A DNA stretch of 64,000 bases from Leucaena leucocephala (Eukaryota > Streptophyta > Magnoliopsida > Fabales > Fabaceae): positions 14,654,001-14,718,000 of the forward strand of contig CM073532.1 of NCBI GenBank assembly GCA_037074615.1, in the 5' to 3' direction. Under the pieces are notes generated by a model. It was not told the DNA's origin and did not search any database. It worked only from the letters and a program-made list of their open reading frames with translations. Below, piece after piece: positions 35,342 to 46,217 of this stretch (positions are counted from its first letter, which is position 1; each line of letters begins with the position of its first letter). The position numbers and the translations under genes are program-made.

Positions 35342-36321
35342 TTCTGTTGTACTGTATATCTCCCGAAGATCTTAAACCAACAGACTAAGTTATAAGGTTA
35401 ACTGCTTCCACCTGTTGATAACTCCATAAAATTGTATAGCCTCACATCATTTACCCAGACTTTACTTACTTCCTCTCTTACTCAGGAGTTCCTTCTCATC
35501 TTTTTTTACTTTACTGTGGCTTACCATTGGCTTGTGCCATCATGGTCTAACCACCTGCCATTGCATTCTACTGCTATGGCCTCATCATAACTCATCTGTG
35601 CTCTAACTGTGAACCATTTGAACTATGCTCCAACTGCGAGCATCCTGTATCAGATCCAACTCTTATCTGAAGAGTGATCTATACTCATCTCTTTACTCTT
35701 ATCTGCTTACCATTCCGCTTAATAGAAATGGTCCTGAGTACTGTATTCACAAGTCTGCAGAATTACCTGAGTATCCTCAATCATAACATATCTGAATCTC
35801 ATAGCTTATTGTCCCATGAACTGAGACTATCTATCATCCTCAATACCTATCTCATTACATGTCATATGGTATGGGAGCAACATACTTTCTCATCTCATAT
35901 ATACTCTACCCTTCATGCACTGTAAAAGGGAGTATTCATTCATCATGGCATACTCTAACATGCATGTCATCATATGACAATTGCAAGGAGATGCAACTAT
36001 CATAACTTATGGCATCATAAGCCATATCATCATCATACTTTGCTCAACCATCCATCAGACTAACTAAACCTCAAGGCATATTTTATTTATCATATTGCCT
36101 ATCATATCTTGGTCAGTCATCCTGAAACATCCGTCTATCTTAGGCTGCCACGCTACCCTCTTATTAAGGTACAGACTCAACCCTTCATCACTCTTTCTTA
36201 CATAGGGGAGTCACTGTATCCCGTAATCTGTGGCTACCTTCTACTATCTCATTTCTCCTTTTGTCTATCTATCAGTCTCAGTCTATTATTGACCAGACTG
36301 TGGTTCCTTATCGGCCTTTAC

Positions 36322-36452
36322 TGTAACAGCCTAGAACCCCTTTACAAAGATATTATCCGCTTTCCCCTTAGGTAGGCTTGGTGCCCACATGAGGTCACGG
36401 TTTTGTTTTCCAGACACACGAGCCACAGCCCTTAAACACCTGAAAACGCATC
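36322..36452 (+). mobile_element. Short inserted repeat, TRIM-like LTR fragment
   Basis: About 130 bp absent from the colinear older copy near 23185. It begins TGTAACAGCC and contains GATATTATCCGCTTT, CACGGTTTT and AAAACGCATC, an order I associate with a short dispersed LTR-type repeat common in eudicots. The identification is from memory of the motif order and is tentative. Confidence 0.35.
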
Positions 36453-37053
36453 TTTCTCTTAATCCTAGCGAACTTCAGTCGCCTAGATCTCATTCATTAT
36501 CTTTTACTATTATTTCTATTCTTTAGGGTACTCTACCCTAGATCTCTGTGATGGAATCCCTCTGCTTAGGGAATTTTAACTCTTTACCTATTAACCATCA
36601 CGTCCTTAGCCTTAGCCTTAGGCCATATCAAACATCATCACATCTCTAGCCTTTAGGCTATGCCCTAGGATTACTCCGAGGCAAACTTCATACTAGCTAT
36701 CCCATTCTAGCTCTCAGGTCTTTTATTCAACTAGGTTGAATAAGACTTTTACCATGTAGATCTACTCCTCGTAATCACATGGAGGATCTGTCTCATTCTA
36801 GCTATCTCATCTAGCTAGCTCATCTTAACATTATCATCCTTTGCGGCCTATCCTACCTAGCAAGGATGACTTGCTTATTGGAGTTGCCAACTTCCTCTAT
36901 GCATGACTTCTCCACTCAAGCTCTATGTTCATGCTTTGTGTTCACCTGTCTTTTCCTTTACAATGAAACATGAACACCTCTTATTCCATCTAAGAGCTTT
37001 ATCTCCACAGGCTCTTCTAAACCCATAATATACCAGGACATCTCTGTCATTCC

Positions 37054-37439
37054 GTCGCGATATGAGTATTGGGTAATCGCTATTCATAGCCTCTATGATT
37101 CTTCATTACCCTTAACTCCTCACGACTTATCATTTCTATTCTTTAGTCGTGACCTACAGCTTCAGACGTCGCGTCCTTAACATTTTCTGTCTTCTAGTCG
37201 CGACCTAAATCTTCTTTCGTCGCGACCTTAACCTTTCTACGTCGCGACTCAACTCCTCTACCGTCGCGACCAGGATATTTTCTCGTCGCGACTTATGTCT
37301 CTTCACGTCGCAACCAAATCTTTCTGTGAATAACCGTCGCGACCTATAAACTTATGCGTCACGACTAAACCTCTCATTGAGGCTACCCGTCGCGACATAA
37401 ACCACGTTAGTCGCGACCGGAGTGCTATTCTGTCGTTCT
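37054..37439 (-). repeat. GTCGCGAC palindrome array (array 7, leader)
   Basis: Units start at 37054, 37076, 37105, 37119, 37146, 37168, 37197, 37219, 37241, 37263, 37285, 37307, 37336, 37358, 37389, 37410 and 37432. Most intervals are 22 or 29 bp; a 14-bp interval at 37105-37119 marks a small deletion. In element sense the array starts about 100 bp after the primer site. Confidence 0.92.
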
Positions 37440-37465
37440 CAAGGGCTAAATCAGAGCATCACTGA

Positions 37466-37555
37466 GCCAGAACCTTCTGTTCTGTGCCAGAATCTTATGC
37501 TCTGAACCAGAGTCCTTTCTGGTTGGTGCTAGAACCTCTTGCTCTGATACCAAAA
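37466..37555 (-). repeat. PBS-like tandem repeat, four units
   Basis: Units of 20, 20, 22 and 28 bp start at 37466, 37486, 37506 and 37528. Each begins GCCAGAA, ACCAGAG or GCTAGAA; the last contains the true primer site. The same four-unit layout recurs at 41317-41406 and 43788-43877. Confidence 0.85.
37541..37552 (-). promoter_or_regulatory. Primer-binding site, tRNA-iMet
   Basis: Minus-strand TGGTATCAGAGC, the standard complement of plant initiator-methionine tRNA 3' end, three bases after the LTR end. Confidence 0.92.
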
Positions 37556-38422
37556 TGAAACATCCTCCCTTATAACCCTCAGAGTACACTAGCGGAAGCA
37601 ATATTAGCTTAAAATGGCTTAACTTCATCATTCATAATTTGAATATGCCAACATTATTTATCATTGAATCATAAAATGTCATACAATATGGCATATACAA
37701 CAAGACATATACATAATCCTCATATCTCTATTACATCTTGTTCTGCCTAAACTTCGGCAGCATAACCGCTACGCTTCAGCTGTACAAAGAACTGAACCGT
37801 ACTGATTCGGTAATTCCCTCATGAGAACTACCATTCTACGTAGTACCCAGGAAAGACTAGATGAACCGGCTAGGTCTACTCACTTCTAGCCTCCTTAGAC
37901 AGCACTACGTACACAGTACTTATCATATACTGATGTTCAGTTTTTACTCCGGCAGCATAACGGCGTCTCTTAGGATTCTCTAAATCCACTTCAGCATAAC
38001 CTCCCTGTAATGGGTTATGGATGGGGATGAGATTCGGGGGAATCTCAGTAGCAACAATCATAACAATATATGTAATGCAGAGTGACAGTGCTTGCTTGTG
38101 ATTGTGTACAGATAAGTATGCTACGTGCTTCCATGCTTAATAACATATGACCATAGCATTACAGCAGAGCTTCAGACATAACATATAAGACAACAATCCA
38201 ACCAAACAATAGCACATCAAATCACAAAGCCATTACATAGAAGTTAGGATTAGTTACTACCTGGCTAGCTCAGCAGAACCCTACTATCTCTATTCTGCTT
38301 CCAGCTCCGCCAGAATTTCCTTTCTTCCTTTCTCCTTTCTTTCTTCCTTTCCTTCCCTTTCCCTCTCTTCTTTCTCTCTCATTCTCCTCTTGCTCTTGCG
38401 TGCAAATGAAGGCCATGGGGGG

Positions 38423-38432
38423 GTATTTATAG
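38423..38432 (-). promoter_or_regulatory. TATA box of the 5' LTR
   Basis: Minus-strand CTATAAATAC, about 580 bp downstream (element sense) of palindrome array 8. Confidence 0.65.
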
Positions 38433-39010
38433 CCTCCCTCAATGGCACAATCATAGTTTCCATGAACTTTGATCCTGCGGTCCTGGTTTTTCCTGGATTT
38501 TCCTATTTTCTTTTATTTCTCCTTTACTGCATCATCGTGCCAACTCACCATGCTGACTCAGCGCCTCATTTTTCACATGCTTGAATTCCCGGGACACCTC
38601 AGCATGCTGACTCACCATGCTGACTCACCGGTCCAGTCTCCTGCCTCGTAATGCGTGCCCTCAACTTTATCTGCTTTCTGCAGACTAATGCCATGTGGCA
38701 ACTGGAAGAGACCTTGCACGCTTCCCAATGCCACCCAGATAAGTCCCAGACTTATCTGATCACCTCCTCGGTTTACGTGCCTCCTCGGTTATCACGCCAA
38801 CCGAGTATCTTTACTTTACTGAATCATTACTTTAATGCCATGTGGCATCTTGTGGGACCCATGAGTATACCTTATCAGTTTACTTCATGGTTTCCAGATA
38901 ACCTTTCCTGTATCTGATATCCTGCCTCCGGTCTATCTCCAACCGGGTAACTATCTCTCTTGGACCTTCACCACTCTTGGCCCATACGCTTAGCGCCACT
39001 TTAGTCACTA

Positions 39011-39303
39011 GTCGCGACCTCAACATCATCTTGTCGCGACCTTACAATTCTGTGTACATTAGTCGCGACCAAAACATCTTATCGTCGCGACCAAAACATT
39101 CTATCGTCGCGACCACAACACATTTTAGTCGCGACCATAACACATTTTAGTCGCGTCTAAGGCTTTCTGCCACTATTAGTCGCGATATCACTGCTTTCTA
39201 GTCGCGACCATACTTCTTTTACGTCGCGACCATAATGCTTTCTTGTCGCGTATAGCTCTTTCTGTAACCACTAGTCGCGACCATGCTTTACTCTAGTCGC
39301 GAC
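39011..39303 (-). repeat. GTCGCGAC palindrome array (array 8, U3)
   Basis: Copy of array 6 in the 5' LTR with identical 22/29-bp layout; one spacer base differs (near 39171). Confidence 0.97.
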
Positions 39304-41154
39304 CAGAACGGTCAGCTCGTAACTCTTCAACCTTTGACCTTTACATCACCCCAAATGGCCATTCTACCCCTTGGGACTTCCACTGTTTACACATAAGTTC
39401 CCGTACCTTTACTTACGCGCAGCTTAGTCCCTAAAAACTCTCTTATGTCTCTGGGACTTCTGCTCAAAAGGGGTCTGGTAGCCTCTCATTCTCAGGCTAT
39501 TTCCGTGTCTGAAGGCCTGAAAATTGGGATGTTACAAAAGTCATGTGCCATTTGAAGGCCAAGATCACCTTGGGAACTATTTGATCTAATGGTTAAAGGT
39601 TTGATCTTGGAATGTCTTTTCACTTTTCACTCTTGACCTTACCACCATGACATCACTAGAATGGCCTCTCTTGGTACACCTAACCCTTCCTCTTTTTGGA
39701 TGCCATTTTGAAGTCCTTGTGGGTCCCACCATGTGCAACACCTAATTCTTACTTTATTCTCTTTTTCTTTCTTTTCAAAAATCCATAAATTATTCATTAT
39801 TGGACTTGGGCTCCAAGATAACTTTTGGGCCTTATTGGGCTGGCCCAGGACGAAATGTTGGGCCTCTTTTAGGTCCAATAGCTAATTGGCCCAAATCCCA
39901 ATGTACTTTCCTCATACCGATATCTGTAAATTACCCAGATCTTAGCATAAATGCTAAACACCCCTTTTAATTGTTCTAACATTTTTAGAAATTTATTCTA
40001 ATATAAAATGAATTCTCTACAAAGTTTCATAATTTTCTGAGACCCAGAAGTCCTGATAAAAATTTCATACGTTTCCTTTAACCTTTTATCGGTGTCTTTT
40101 TTCACCGTAAATTCCATAATTAATTCTACAGGACTCCTTTTTGACTTCTGTCAACTCCATAATTTCTCATATTAATTATAATAATTTACTACCAAATTTT
40201 CTCAGATATCCATCCATTGTGTGAAATGACCAAAATGCCCTCTATTCGCTTCTGGTTTCTTTTCTTATCCTTCATCTTAAGTTCTCGAAATTCTCTTTCA
40301 ACAACTCGTCCCCTGAATTCTTCGGGAGTCATTGTTAATTGAAAGGCTCGACAACCCGCCTATATCAGGTTATCTTACACAGGAGCCAGCCCATATCAAG
40401 CTACTTGCAGAATTCCTAGGCTTAAGACTTAGGATATTCCTCACATTCCTCATTTTGAACCTAGGTGAACTGTCCCGATTCTGTAGGTTAAAGACTTAAC
40501 TCATCTTTAAATCCTAAAGGACTTAGCTCATCCCTCGGATTCCTACAAAATATAGGTAAGTAGTCATCCCATATCAGATTACTACCCTGGGACTACAGGT
40601 TTAGCAGCCTACCCATATCAGACTAGCTCCCAGTTCTCCTAGACCCAAAAATTGGGATGTTACAATTCTCCTCCCCTTTTAAAAATTTTGTTCTCAAAAT
40701 TTTAAGGGATACCTCATCTTTCCTGAAGAGAACTTCTTACTGATATATACAGCTATGTGTTTCTTATAACGCAGTCATATATATAACCAGTAAGATAATC
40801 CCTCTCTGTCCTATCCTCACTCCAGTGATGGTCTAGAGGAGCAACAGCTTGGTCCCAGACCTTCCACATGGATTCTTAGCAACTAACATCTCTCATTATA
40901 GTTGCTTACAGCTATCCATGTTCTAACCCCTCATACAGCAACCTCATCACTGAGTTAAGACAGATTTATTATCTTACTAATTATCTCATGACCCGTTATA
41001 ATGACCACTTTCTTTAGATAAGAAAAGAACTCTTCATTAATCACATCATTTACATCTAGGCATACAGTTCTTACAACTAAGTCACCCTTACAGCTATGGT
41101 TCTTCTTAACCATTCTTAGGGTCGACATCAGGGGAATTCGAGACTCTGTTCGTA

Positions 41155-41295
41155 AAAAGGGAAAACACTCTTCCTGTGGTCTTTGGCCTAGGGATGTCAG
41201 CATTCTTAGGGCAAACTCTTGCAAAGTGGCCCTTCTTACCACACTTAAAACAACTATCTTGCCCTGCTCGACATTCCCTTGTGCCATGGCTCTTT
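41155..41295 (-). pseudogene. Gag zinc-knuckle remnant
   Basis: Minus-strand translation gives CGKSHGTREC, then CFKCGKKGHFARVC (a C-X2-C-X4-H-X4-C knuckle) and PRPKTTGRVFS. This parallels the chromovirus gag, which has [24 protein letters not shown] and [11 protein letters not shown] in the same order and spacing. The capsid part and pol are absent. Zinc ligands are intact, so the region once coded, but no start codon or full domain remains. Confidence 0.8.
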
Positions 41296-41316
41296 CCACA
41301 TCTTTGACATCACTAA

Positions 41317-41406
41317 GCCAGAACCTTCTGTTCTGTGCCAGAATCTTATGCTCTGAGCCAGAATCCTGTCTGGTTCATGCCAGAACCTATTGTTCTGGTA
41401 CCAAAA
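41317..41406 (-). repeat. PBS-like tandem repeat, four units
   Basis: Units of 20, 20, 22 and 28 bp start at 41317, 41337, 41357 and 41379, the same layout as at 37466-37555. Confidence 0.85.
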
Positions 41407-42500
41407 TGAAACATCCTCCCTTAGACCCCTCAGAGTACACTTGCGGAAGCTAGATAGCTCGATTATACTTTAACTCAAGCCCAGAAATTTAAAATTTTAC
41501 TCTTAAGTTCCTTATACTGAACCTTTAATTTGAAAACTAATTTATCTCGTTCTACATATCCAAATGAGGCTTATTACCTATCCACGTAATGCCCCATATG
41601 TGTACAACTGGATCACCAAATTTTGTGGCCAAATTCTTTCATTTACTAGGTCAAACTGAGGTCAAAACACTGCTACCTCAAGACCTGCGAATTTCTCTTT
41701 TAATTCCTCATCCACAAATTGAACTGTAAATTCCCATCTTCAGGAATTTTTACAGAAAAATCGGGATCTCAAATCAAAATTCTGTGTTGCGTCATTCAAC
41801 CCGAAATCCTTTTCTCTATCACCCTGTATTTTCAGATATTTAATCCGGACCGTGCTATTTTTGCCTGAAAGTGCGCTCCCGCGCCCACTTTTGAAAAATG
41901 ACCATTTTACCCTTGGTCACATTTCTAATTCTTTCATACTCATAGAGACCTCATATGCACATTTCATAGTTCAGTGAAATGATCAGCATAATTTTCTCTA
42001 TTTTCTGGCAAAATATGGTACTCATCGTCTACCAGCCCGATCTTTCCCCATAATTGCGATTATGCCCCTGCATTCTCTTTCTGGCATCTTACCTCACCTT
42101 CTCATCCCTCATCTTAAGGTCTAGAAATTCTCTTTCAACAACTCATCCCCTGAATTCTTCGGGAGTCATTGTTAATTGAAAGGCTCGACAACCCGCCCAT
42201 ATCAGGTTATCTTACTCAGAAGCCAGCCCATATCTAGCTACCTGCAGAATTCCTAGGCTTAAAACTTAGGATATCCTTACATTCCTCTTTTTGAACCTAG
42301 GTGAATTGTCCCTATTTTGTAGGTCAAAGACTTAACTCATCTTTAAATCCTGAGAAACTTAGCTCATCCCTCGGATTCCTACCAAATACAGGTAAGTGAT
42401 CCGCCCATATCAGATTACTACCCTGGGACTACGGGTTTAGCAGCCTGCTCATATCAGACTACTTCCCAGTTCTCCTAGACCCAAAAATCGGGATGTTACA
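41407..42500 (-). mobile_element. Gypsy LTR with internal deletion (no TATA box)
   Basis: 1094 bp with intact ends TGAAACATCC and GGGATGTTACA. About 1-2 kb present in sister LTRs, including the TATA box and GA-rich tract, is missing. The deletion joint lies near 41721-41727 at GAAC/TGTAAATTCCC. It is followed by a polypurine tract. Confidence 0.85.
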
Positions 42501-42989
42501 ATTCTCCTCCCCTTTTAAAAATTTCGTCCTCGAAATTTTAAGGGATACCTCATCTTTCTTGAAGAGAACTTCTTACTGATCTATACAGCTATGTGATTCT
42601 TATAACACAGTCATATATATAACCAGTAAGATCATCCCTCTCTGTCTTATCCTCACTCTAGTGATGGTCTAGAGGAGCAACAACTTGGTCCCAGACCTTC
42701 CACATGGATTCTTAGCAACTAACATCTCTCATTATAGTTGCTTACAGCTATCCATGTCCTAACCCCTCATACAGCAACCTCATCACTGAGCTAAGACAGA
42801 TTTATTATCTTACTAATTATTTCTCATAACTCGTTATAATAACCACATTCTCTAGATCAGAAAAGAACTCTTCGTCCACATCATTATCTAGGCATATAGT
42901 TCCTTACAGCTCAGTCGCCCTTACAGCTATGGTTCCTCTTAACCATTCTTAGGGTCGACCTCAGGGAAATTTGGAGACTCTGTCTGTGG

Positions 42990-43200
42990 TAGCAAACACC
43001 TTTCCTAGGATGTCAGCATTCGTAGGCAACTCTCGCCAAGTGGCCTTTCTTTCACCACTGCATTGCCGTGCTCGACACTCCTATGTGCCATGGTTCACCA
43101 CTTTGACATCTCTGCTTTCCAACCTGATCTTCTCCTTGATCAGTCCCCTGCCTGAACTATTGCCTCTTTCTCTTGCTATTGGCTTCACAACTTGAGCTAC
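42990..43200 (-). pseudogene. Decayed gag zinc-knuckle region
   Basis: Minus-strand translation gives KPIARERGNSSGRG, then NHGT, EC and, across a frame change, ATWRELPTNADI, paralleling the better preserved remnant at 41155-41295 (GHFARVCPKNADI). The CCHC ligands are mostly lost. Confidence 0.6.
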
Positions 43201-43563
43201 CTCCCAGAGTACTCTTAGCCAATACTTCTTTATCTGAATATCATAACTTATCGTCCCATAACTGAGACTATCTATCATCCTCAATCATATCATTTCTGTT
43301 CTCTAGGGTACTCTACCTTGGGTTACTACTTCTTCGTGATGGAATCCCTCTGCCTAGGGAACATTAGCCCATCACATCTCTAGCCTTAGGCCATGTCCTT
43401 GGCTCATTCCTGGACAAACCTCATGCTAGCTATCTCATTCTAGCTCTTAGGTCTTCTATTCAGCCCAGCTGAATAAGACCTTTACAATGTAGATCTACTC
43501 CTAGGTATCACATGGAGGATCTACCACATTCTAACTAGCTCATCATTAGATCTAAGTCCTTTA

Positions 43564-43751
43564 GTCACGACCTAAATCCTCTCACGTCGCGACCTGAACC
43601 TAACTCGTCGCGATCTAGGTCTCCTTACGTCGCAACCTAAGCTTCCTATGATATACCGTCGCGACCCTAGAACATACTCGTCGCGACCAACATTCTATCG
43701 TCGCGACCTTCACTCACATTAGTCGCGACCAGAGTACCATTCTCTCGCACT
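43564..43751 (-). repeat. GTCGCGAC palindrome array (array 9, leader)
   Basis: Units start at 43564, 43586, 43607, 43629, 43658, 43680, 43700, 43722 and 43744; intervals are 22, 21, 22, 29, 22, 20, 22 and 22 bp. It lies about 110 bp after the primer site in element sense, as does array 7. Confidence 0.92.
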
Positions 43752-43787
43752 CAAGGAAATACTCTTTCTAAATCAGAGCATCACTGA

Positions 43788-43877
43788 GCCAGAACCTTCT
43801 GTTCTGTACCAGAATCTTATGCTCTGAACCAGAGTCCTTTCTGGTCTATGCCAGAACCTATTGCTCTGATACCAAAA
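43788..43877 (-). repeat. PBS-like tandem repeat, four units
   Basis: Units of 20, 20, 22 and 28 bp start at 43788, 43808, 43828 and 43850. The primer site is within the last unit. Confidence 0.85.
43863..43874 (-). promoter_or_regulatory. Primer-binding site, tRNA-iMet
   Basis: Minus-strand TGGTATCAGAGC, three bases from the LTR at 43878. Confidence 0.9.
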
Positions 43878-46217
43878 TGAAACATCCTGCCTTAGACTCC
43901 TCAGAGCACACCTACGGAAGCTATACTAGCTGTACTGATTCGGTAATTCTCTCATTAGAACTACCATTCTACGTAAGTACCCAGGAAAGACTGGATGAAC
44001 CGGCTAGGTCCACTCACTACCAGCCTCCTTAGATAGTACCTACGTTCACAGTACGCATCATATCCTTCCTCCACTACTGCTATCTCCGCCGAAATTTCAG
44101 CAGCATAACGGCGTTTCTCAAAATTCTCAAAATCTACCTTGACATAACCTCCCTGAAATGGTTATACAAGGGGGATGAGATTCGGGGGAATCTCAGTAGT
44201 AATAATCATAACAATATATGTAATGCAGAGTGACGGTGCTTGCTTGTGATTGTGTATAGATAAGTATGTTGCGTGCTTCCATATTCAATAACATATGATC
44301 ATAGCATTGTAATAGAGCTTCAAGCATAATATATAAGACAACAATCCAACCAAACAATAGCACAACAAATCACAAAGACATTACATAAGAGCTAGGATTA
44401 GTTACTACCTCAAAAGCATAACTCTACTATCCTTATTCTGCTTCCAGCTCCGCCAGAACTTCCTTACTTCCTTTTCTTTCTCCTTCTCTCTCTTCTTTCT
44501 CTCTCTTTCTCTTGCCAAAACCGTGGGATGCATAAAATGGGAGGGGAAGGGGGTATTTATAGCTTTAATGGATGGCATTTCTGTAATTTTGAAGCCATCT
44601 GAACATGTGATCCTGGTTTTTCCTATTTTTCTTTATTCCTTTTTACTGCATCATCCAGGACACCTCAGTGGACACCTCAGCGGACATTTCTCACGTCTAA
44701 AACCCGGGACACCTCATCAGCTGACTCAGCCTTTCCAGATAGTTCCAGAGTCTTGCACCGGAATCAGCGGCTGAGATCGTGCCACGTGTCCTTAACTTTT
44801 CTTCTGCCTCTAAGATGATGCCATGTGGCATCTGGAAGGGACCTTTCACGCCTTCCAATGCTATCCAGATAAGTCCCAGACTTTATCTGATCACCTCCTC
44901 GGTTATCGTGCCAACCGAGTAACTTTAGTTTACTGAAAAGTCATTAAATCATTATTTTAATGCCACTTTTCCTCACATAACTACTGGGCCACGTTTTTGG
45001 GCCTGAGAATATCATCTTGGGTCTCTGATCCATCCCAAGTTCTCTGATGGCACGATTCCCAAGAAACACCCCTTGGCAAATTACCAAAATGCCCTTAGTC
45101 TCTCCTTCTTTACTTTACTAGGTCTAGGGGCATTATTGTCTTTTTCCATCTTACCAGAGTACTCTCTGACCCTGGTCAACTATCCAGATAACTTCCCTGG
45201 ACTGTCTAACCTTAGACAAATGACCAAAATACCCTTTACCCATTCTTCAGCTGTTCTATAACATAGGGGCATTTTCGTCATTTTGCACCTTTTTCCCGGA
45301 CACCGGCCCCTTTTACCACTGGACTGATCTAATGGGCCTGGGCCTTCCCTGGTGTCAATAAAGGCCTTAGAAACACTATACGCCCCCTGGCCACAGTCCG
45401 ATCATCTTTATTCGGATTGCTTTTCTTATACCGATTATAACTGTAAATTCCCATCTTTAGGAATTTTTACAGAAAAATCGGGACCTCAAATCAAAATTCT
45501 GTGTCGCGTCATTCAACCCGGAATCCTTCTCTCTATCTCCCGGTATTTTCAGATATTTTATCCGGGCCGGGCTATTTTGGCCTGAAAGTACGCTACCGCG
45601 CACACTTTTCAAAAATGACCATTTTACCCTTGGTCACATTTCTAATTCTTTCATGTACATAGAGACCTCATATGCACATTTCACAGTTCAGTGAAATGAT
45701 CAGCATAATTTTCTCTATTTTCTAGAAAAATATGGTACTCATCGGCTACTAGCCCAATCCTTCCCATAATTACGATTTTGCCCCTGCATTCTCTTTCTGG
45801 CCTCATTGCTCATCTTCTCATCATTTATCTTAAGTTCTAGAAATTATCTTTCAATAACTCATCCCTTAAACTCTTCGGGAGTCATCATTACTTGAAAGGC
45901 TCGACAACCCACCCATATCAGGTTATCTTACACAGGAGCCAGCCCATATCAAGCTACCTACAAAATTTCTAGGCTTAAGACTTAGGATATTCTTCATATT
46001 CCTCATTTTGAACCTAGGTGAACTATCCCGATTCTGTAGGTTAAAGACTTAACTCATCTTTAAATCCTGAAGGACTTAGCTCATCCCTCGGATTCCTACA
46101 AAATACAGGTAAGTGATCCGCCCATATCAGATTACTACCCTGGGACTACGGGTTTAGCAGCCTGCCCATATCAGATTACTTCCCAGTTCTCCTAGACCCA
46201 AAAGTCGGGATGTTACA
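43878..46217 (-). mobile_element. Gypsy LTR (5' LTR of the compound block)
   Basis: 2340 bp, ends TGAAACATCC and GGATGTTACA. TATA box at 44553-44562, GA-rich tract (as CT) at about 44460-44515, hairpin at 44177-44194. A segment near its left end is deleted (AGCT joined to GTACTGATTCGG). No TSD pairs 26977-26981 (ATAAG) with 46218-46222 (CGCAG), so the block is not one simple insertion. Confidence 0.85.
44553..44562 (-). promoter_or_regulatory. LTR TATA box
   Basis: Minus-strand CTATAAATAC followed by CCCC and a GA-rich leader. Confidence 0.65.

Larger units (their letters stand above)
33937..37555 (-). other. Interior of the non-autonomous element (no coding sequence)
   Basis: Contains the polypurine tract, a shared block AAATAAATTTCGTCC, a 31-bp triplication (34851-34943), a CTAACTGYGA repeat (35201-35341), a short inserted repeat (about 36322-36452), palindrome array 7 and PBS-like repeats (37466-37555). 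It is colinear with the older interior at 19050-26981. I see no retroviral protein domain in any frame. Confidence 0.8.
37556..39536 (-). mobile_element. 5' LTR of the non-autonomous element
   Basis: 1981 bp, offset exactly 5600 from the 3' LTR with four substitutions seen (two near 37573, one near 39171, one near 39389). TATA box at 38423-38432 and hairpin at 38030-38047. Confidence 0.95.
31951..39541 (-). mobile_element. Complete non-autonomous gypsy element, very young
   Basis: Two 1981-bp LTRs (31956-33936 and 37556-39536) flank a 3619-bp interior. AAAGT occurs at 31951-31955 and 39537-39541. I count four differences between the LTRs. The polypurine tract is at 33937-33950 and the primer site at 37541-37552, so it is oriented minus. 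The interior has no gag or pol; its frames are short and unconserved. It should need proteins in trans, probably from a Tekay-type chromovirus with the same terminal signals. The paralog near 52533 shows the empty site. Confidence 0.96.
26982..40664 (-). mobile_element. Gypsy LTR (type D), split by two later insertions
   Basis: The host LTR consists of 26982-28548, 31721-31955 and 39542-40664, together about 2.9 kb, with ends TGAAACATCC and GGGATGTTACA. A solo LTR sits at 28549-31715 and a complete non-autonomous element at 31956-39536, each with a TSD. A paralogous stretch (52174-53354) lacks both insertions. A polypurine tract follows at 40665, so this is a 3' LTR on the minus strand. The TATA box is at 31939-31948. 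Confidence 0.85.
40665..41406 (-). mobile_element. Short interior with gag remnant (742 bp)
   Basis: Begins with a polypurine tract (40665-40680) and ends with a primer-site unit, so it has both termini of an element interior but only 742 bp. The only recognisable coding part is a gag zinc-knuckle remnant. A decayed primer site, TGGTACCAGAAC on the minus strand, lies at 41392-41403. Confidence 0.75.
42501..43877 (-). mobile_element. Second interior, with gag remnant and palindrome array
   Basis: 1377 bp between two LTRs. It begins with a polypurine tract and a block nearly identical to 40665 onward. It then has a decayed gag remnant, sequence shared with the interior at 33937-37555, palindrome array 9 and a four-unit PBS repeat. 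Confidence 0.75.

Noticed and set aside
26982..46217. One simple full-length element spanning the compound block
   Set aside because: The outer 5-bp flanks do not match, there are three LTRs, and LTR lengths and sequences do not pair.
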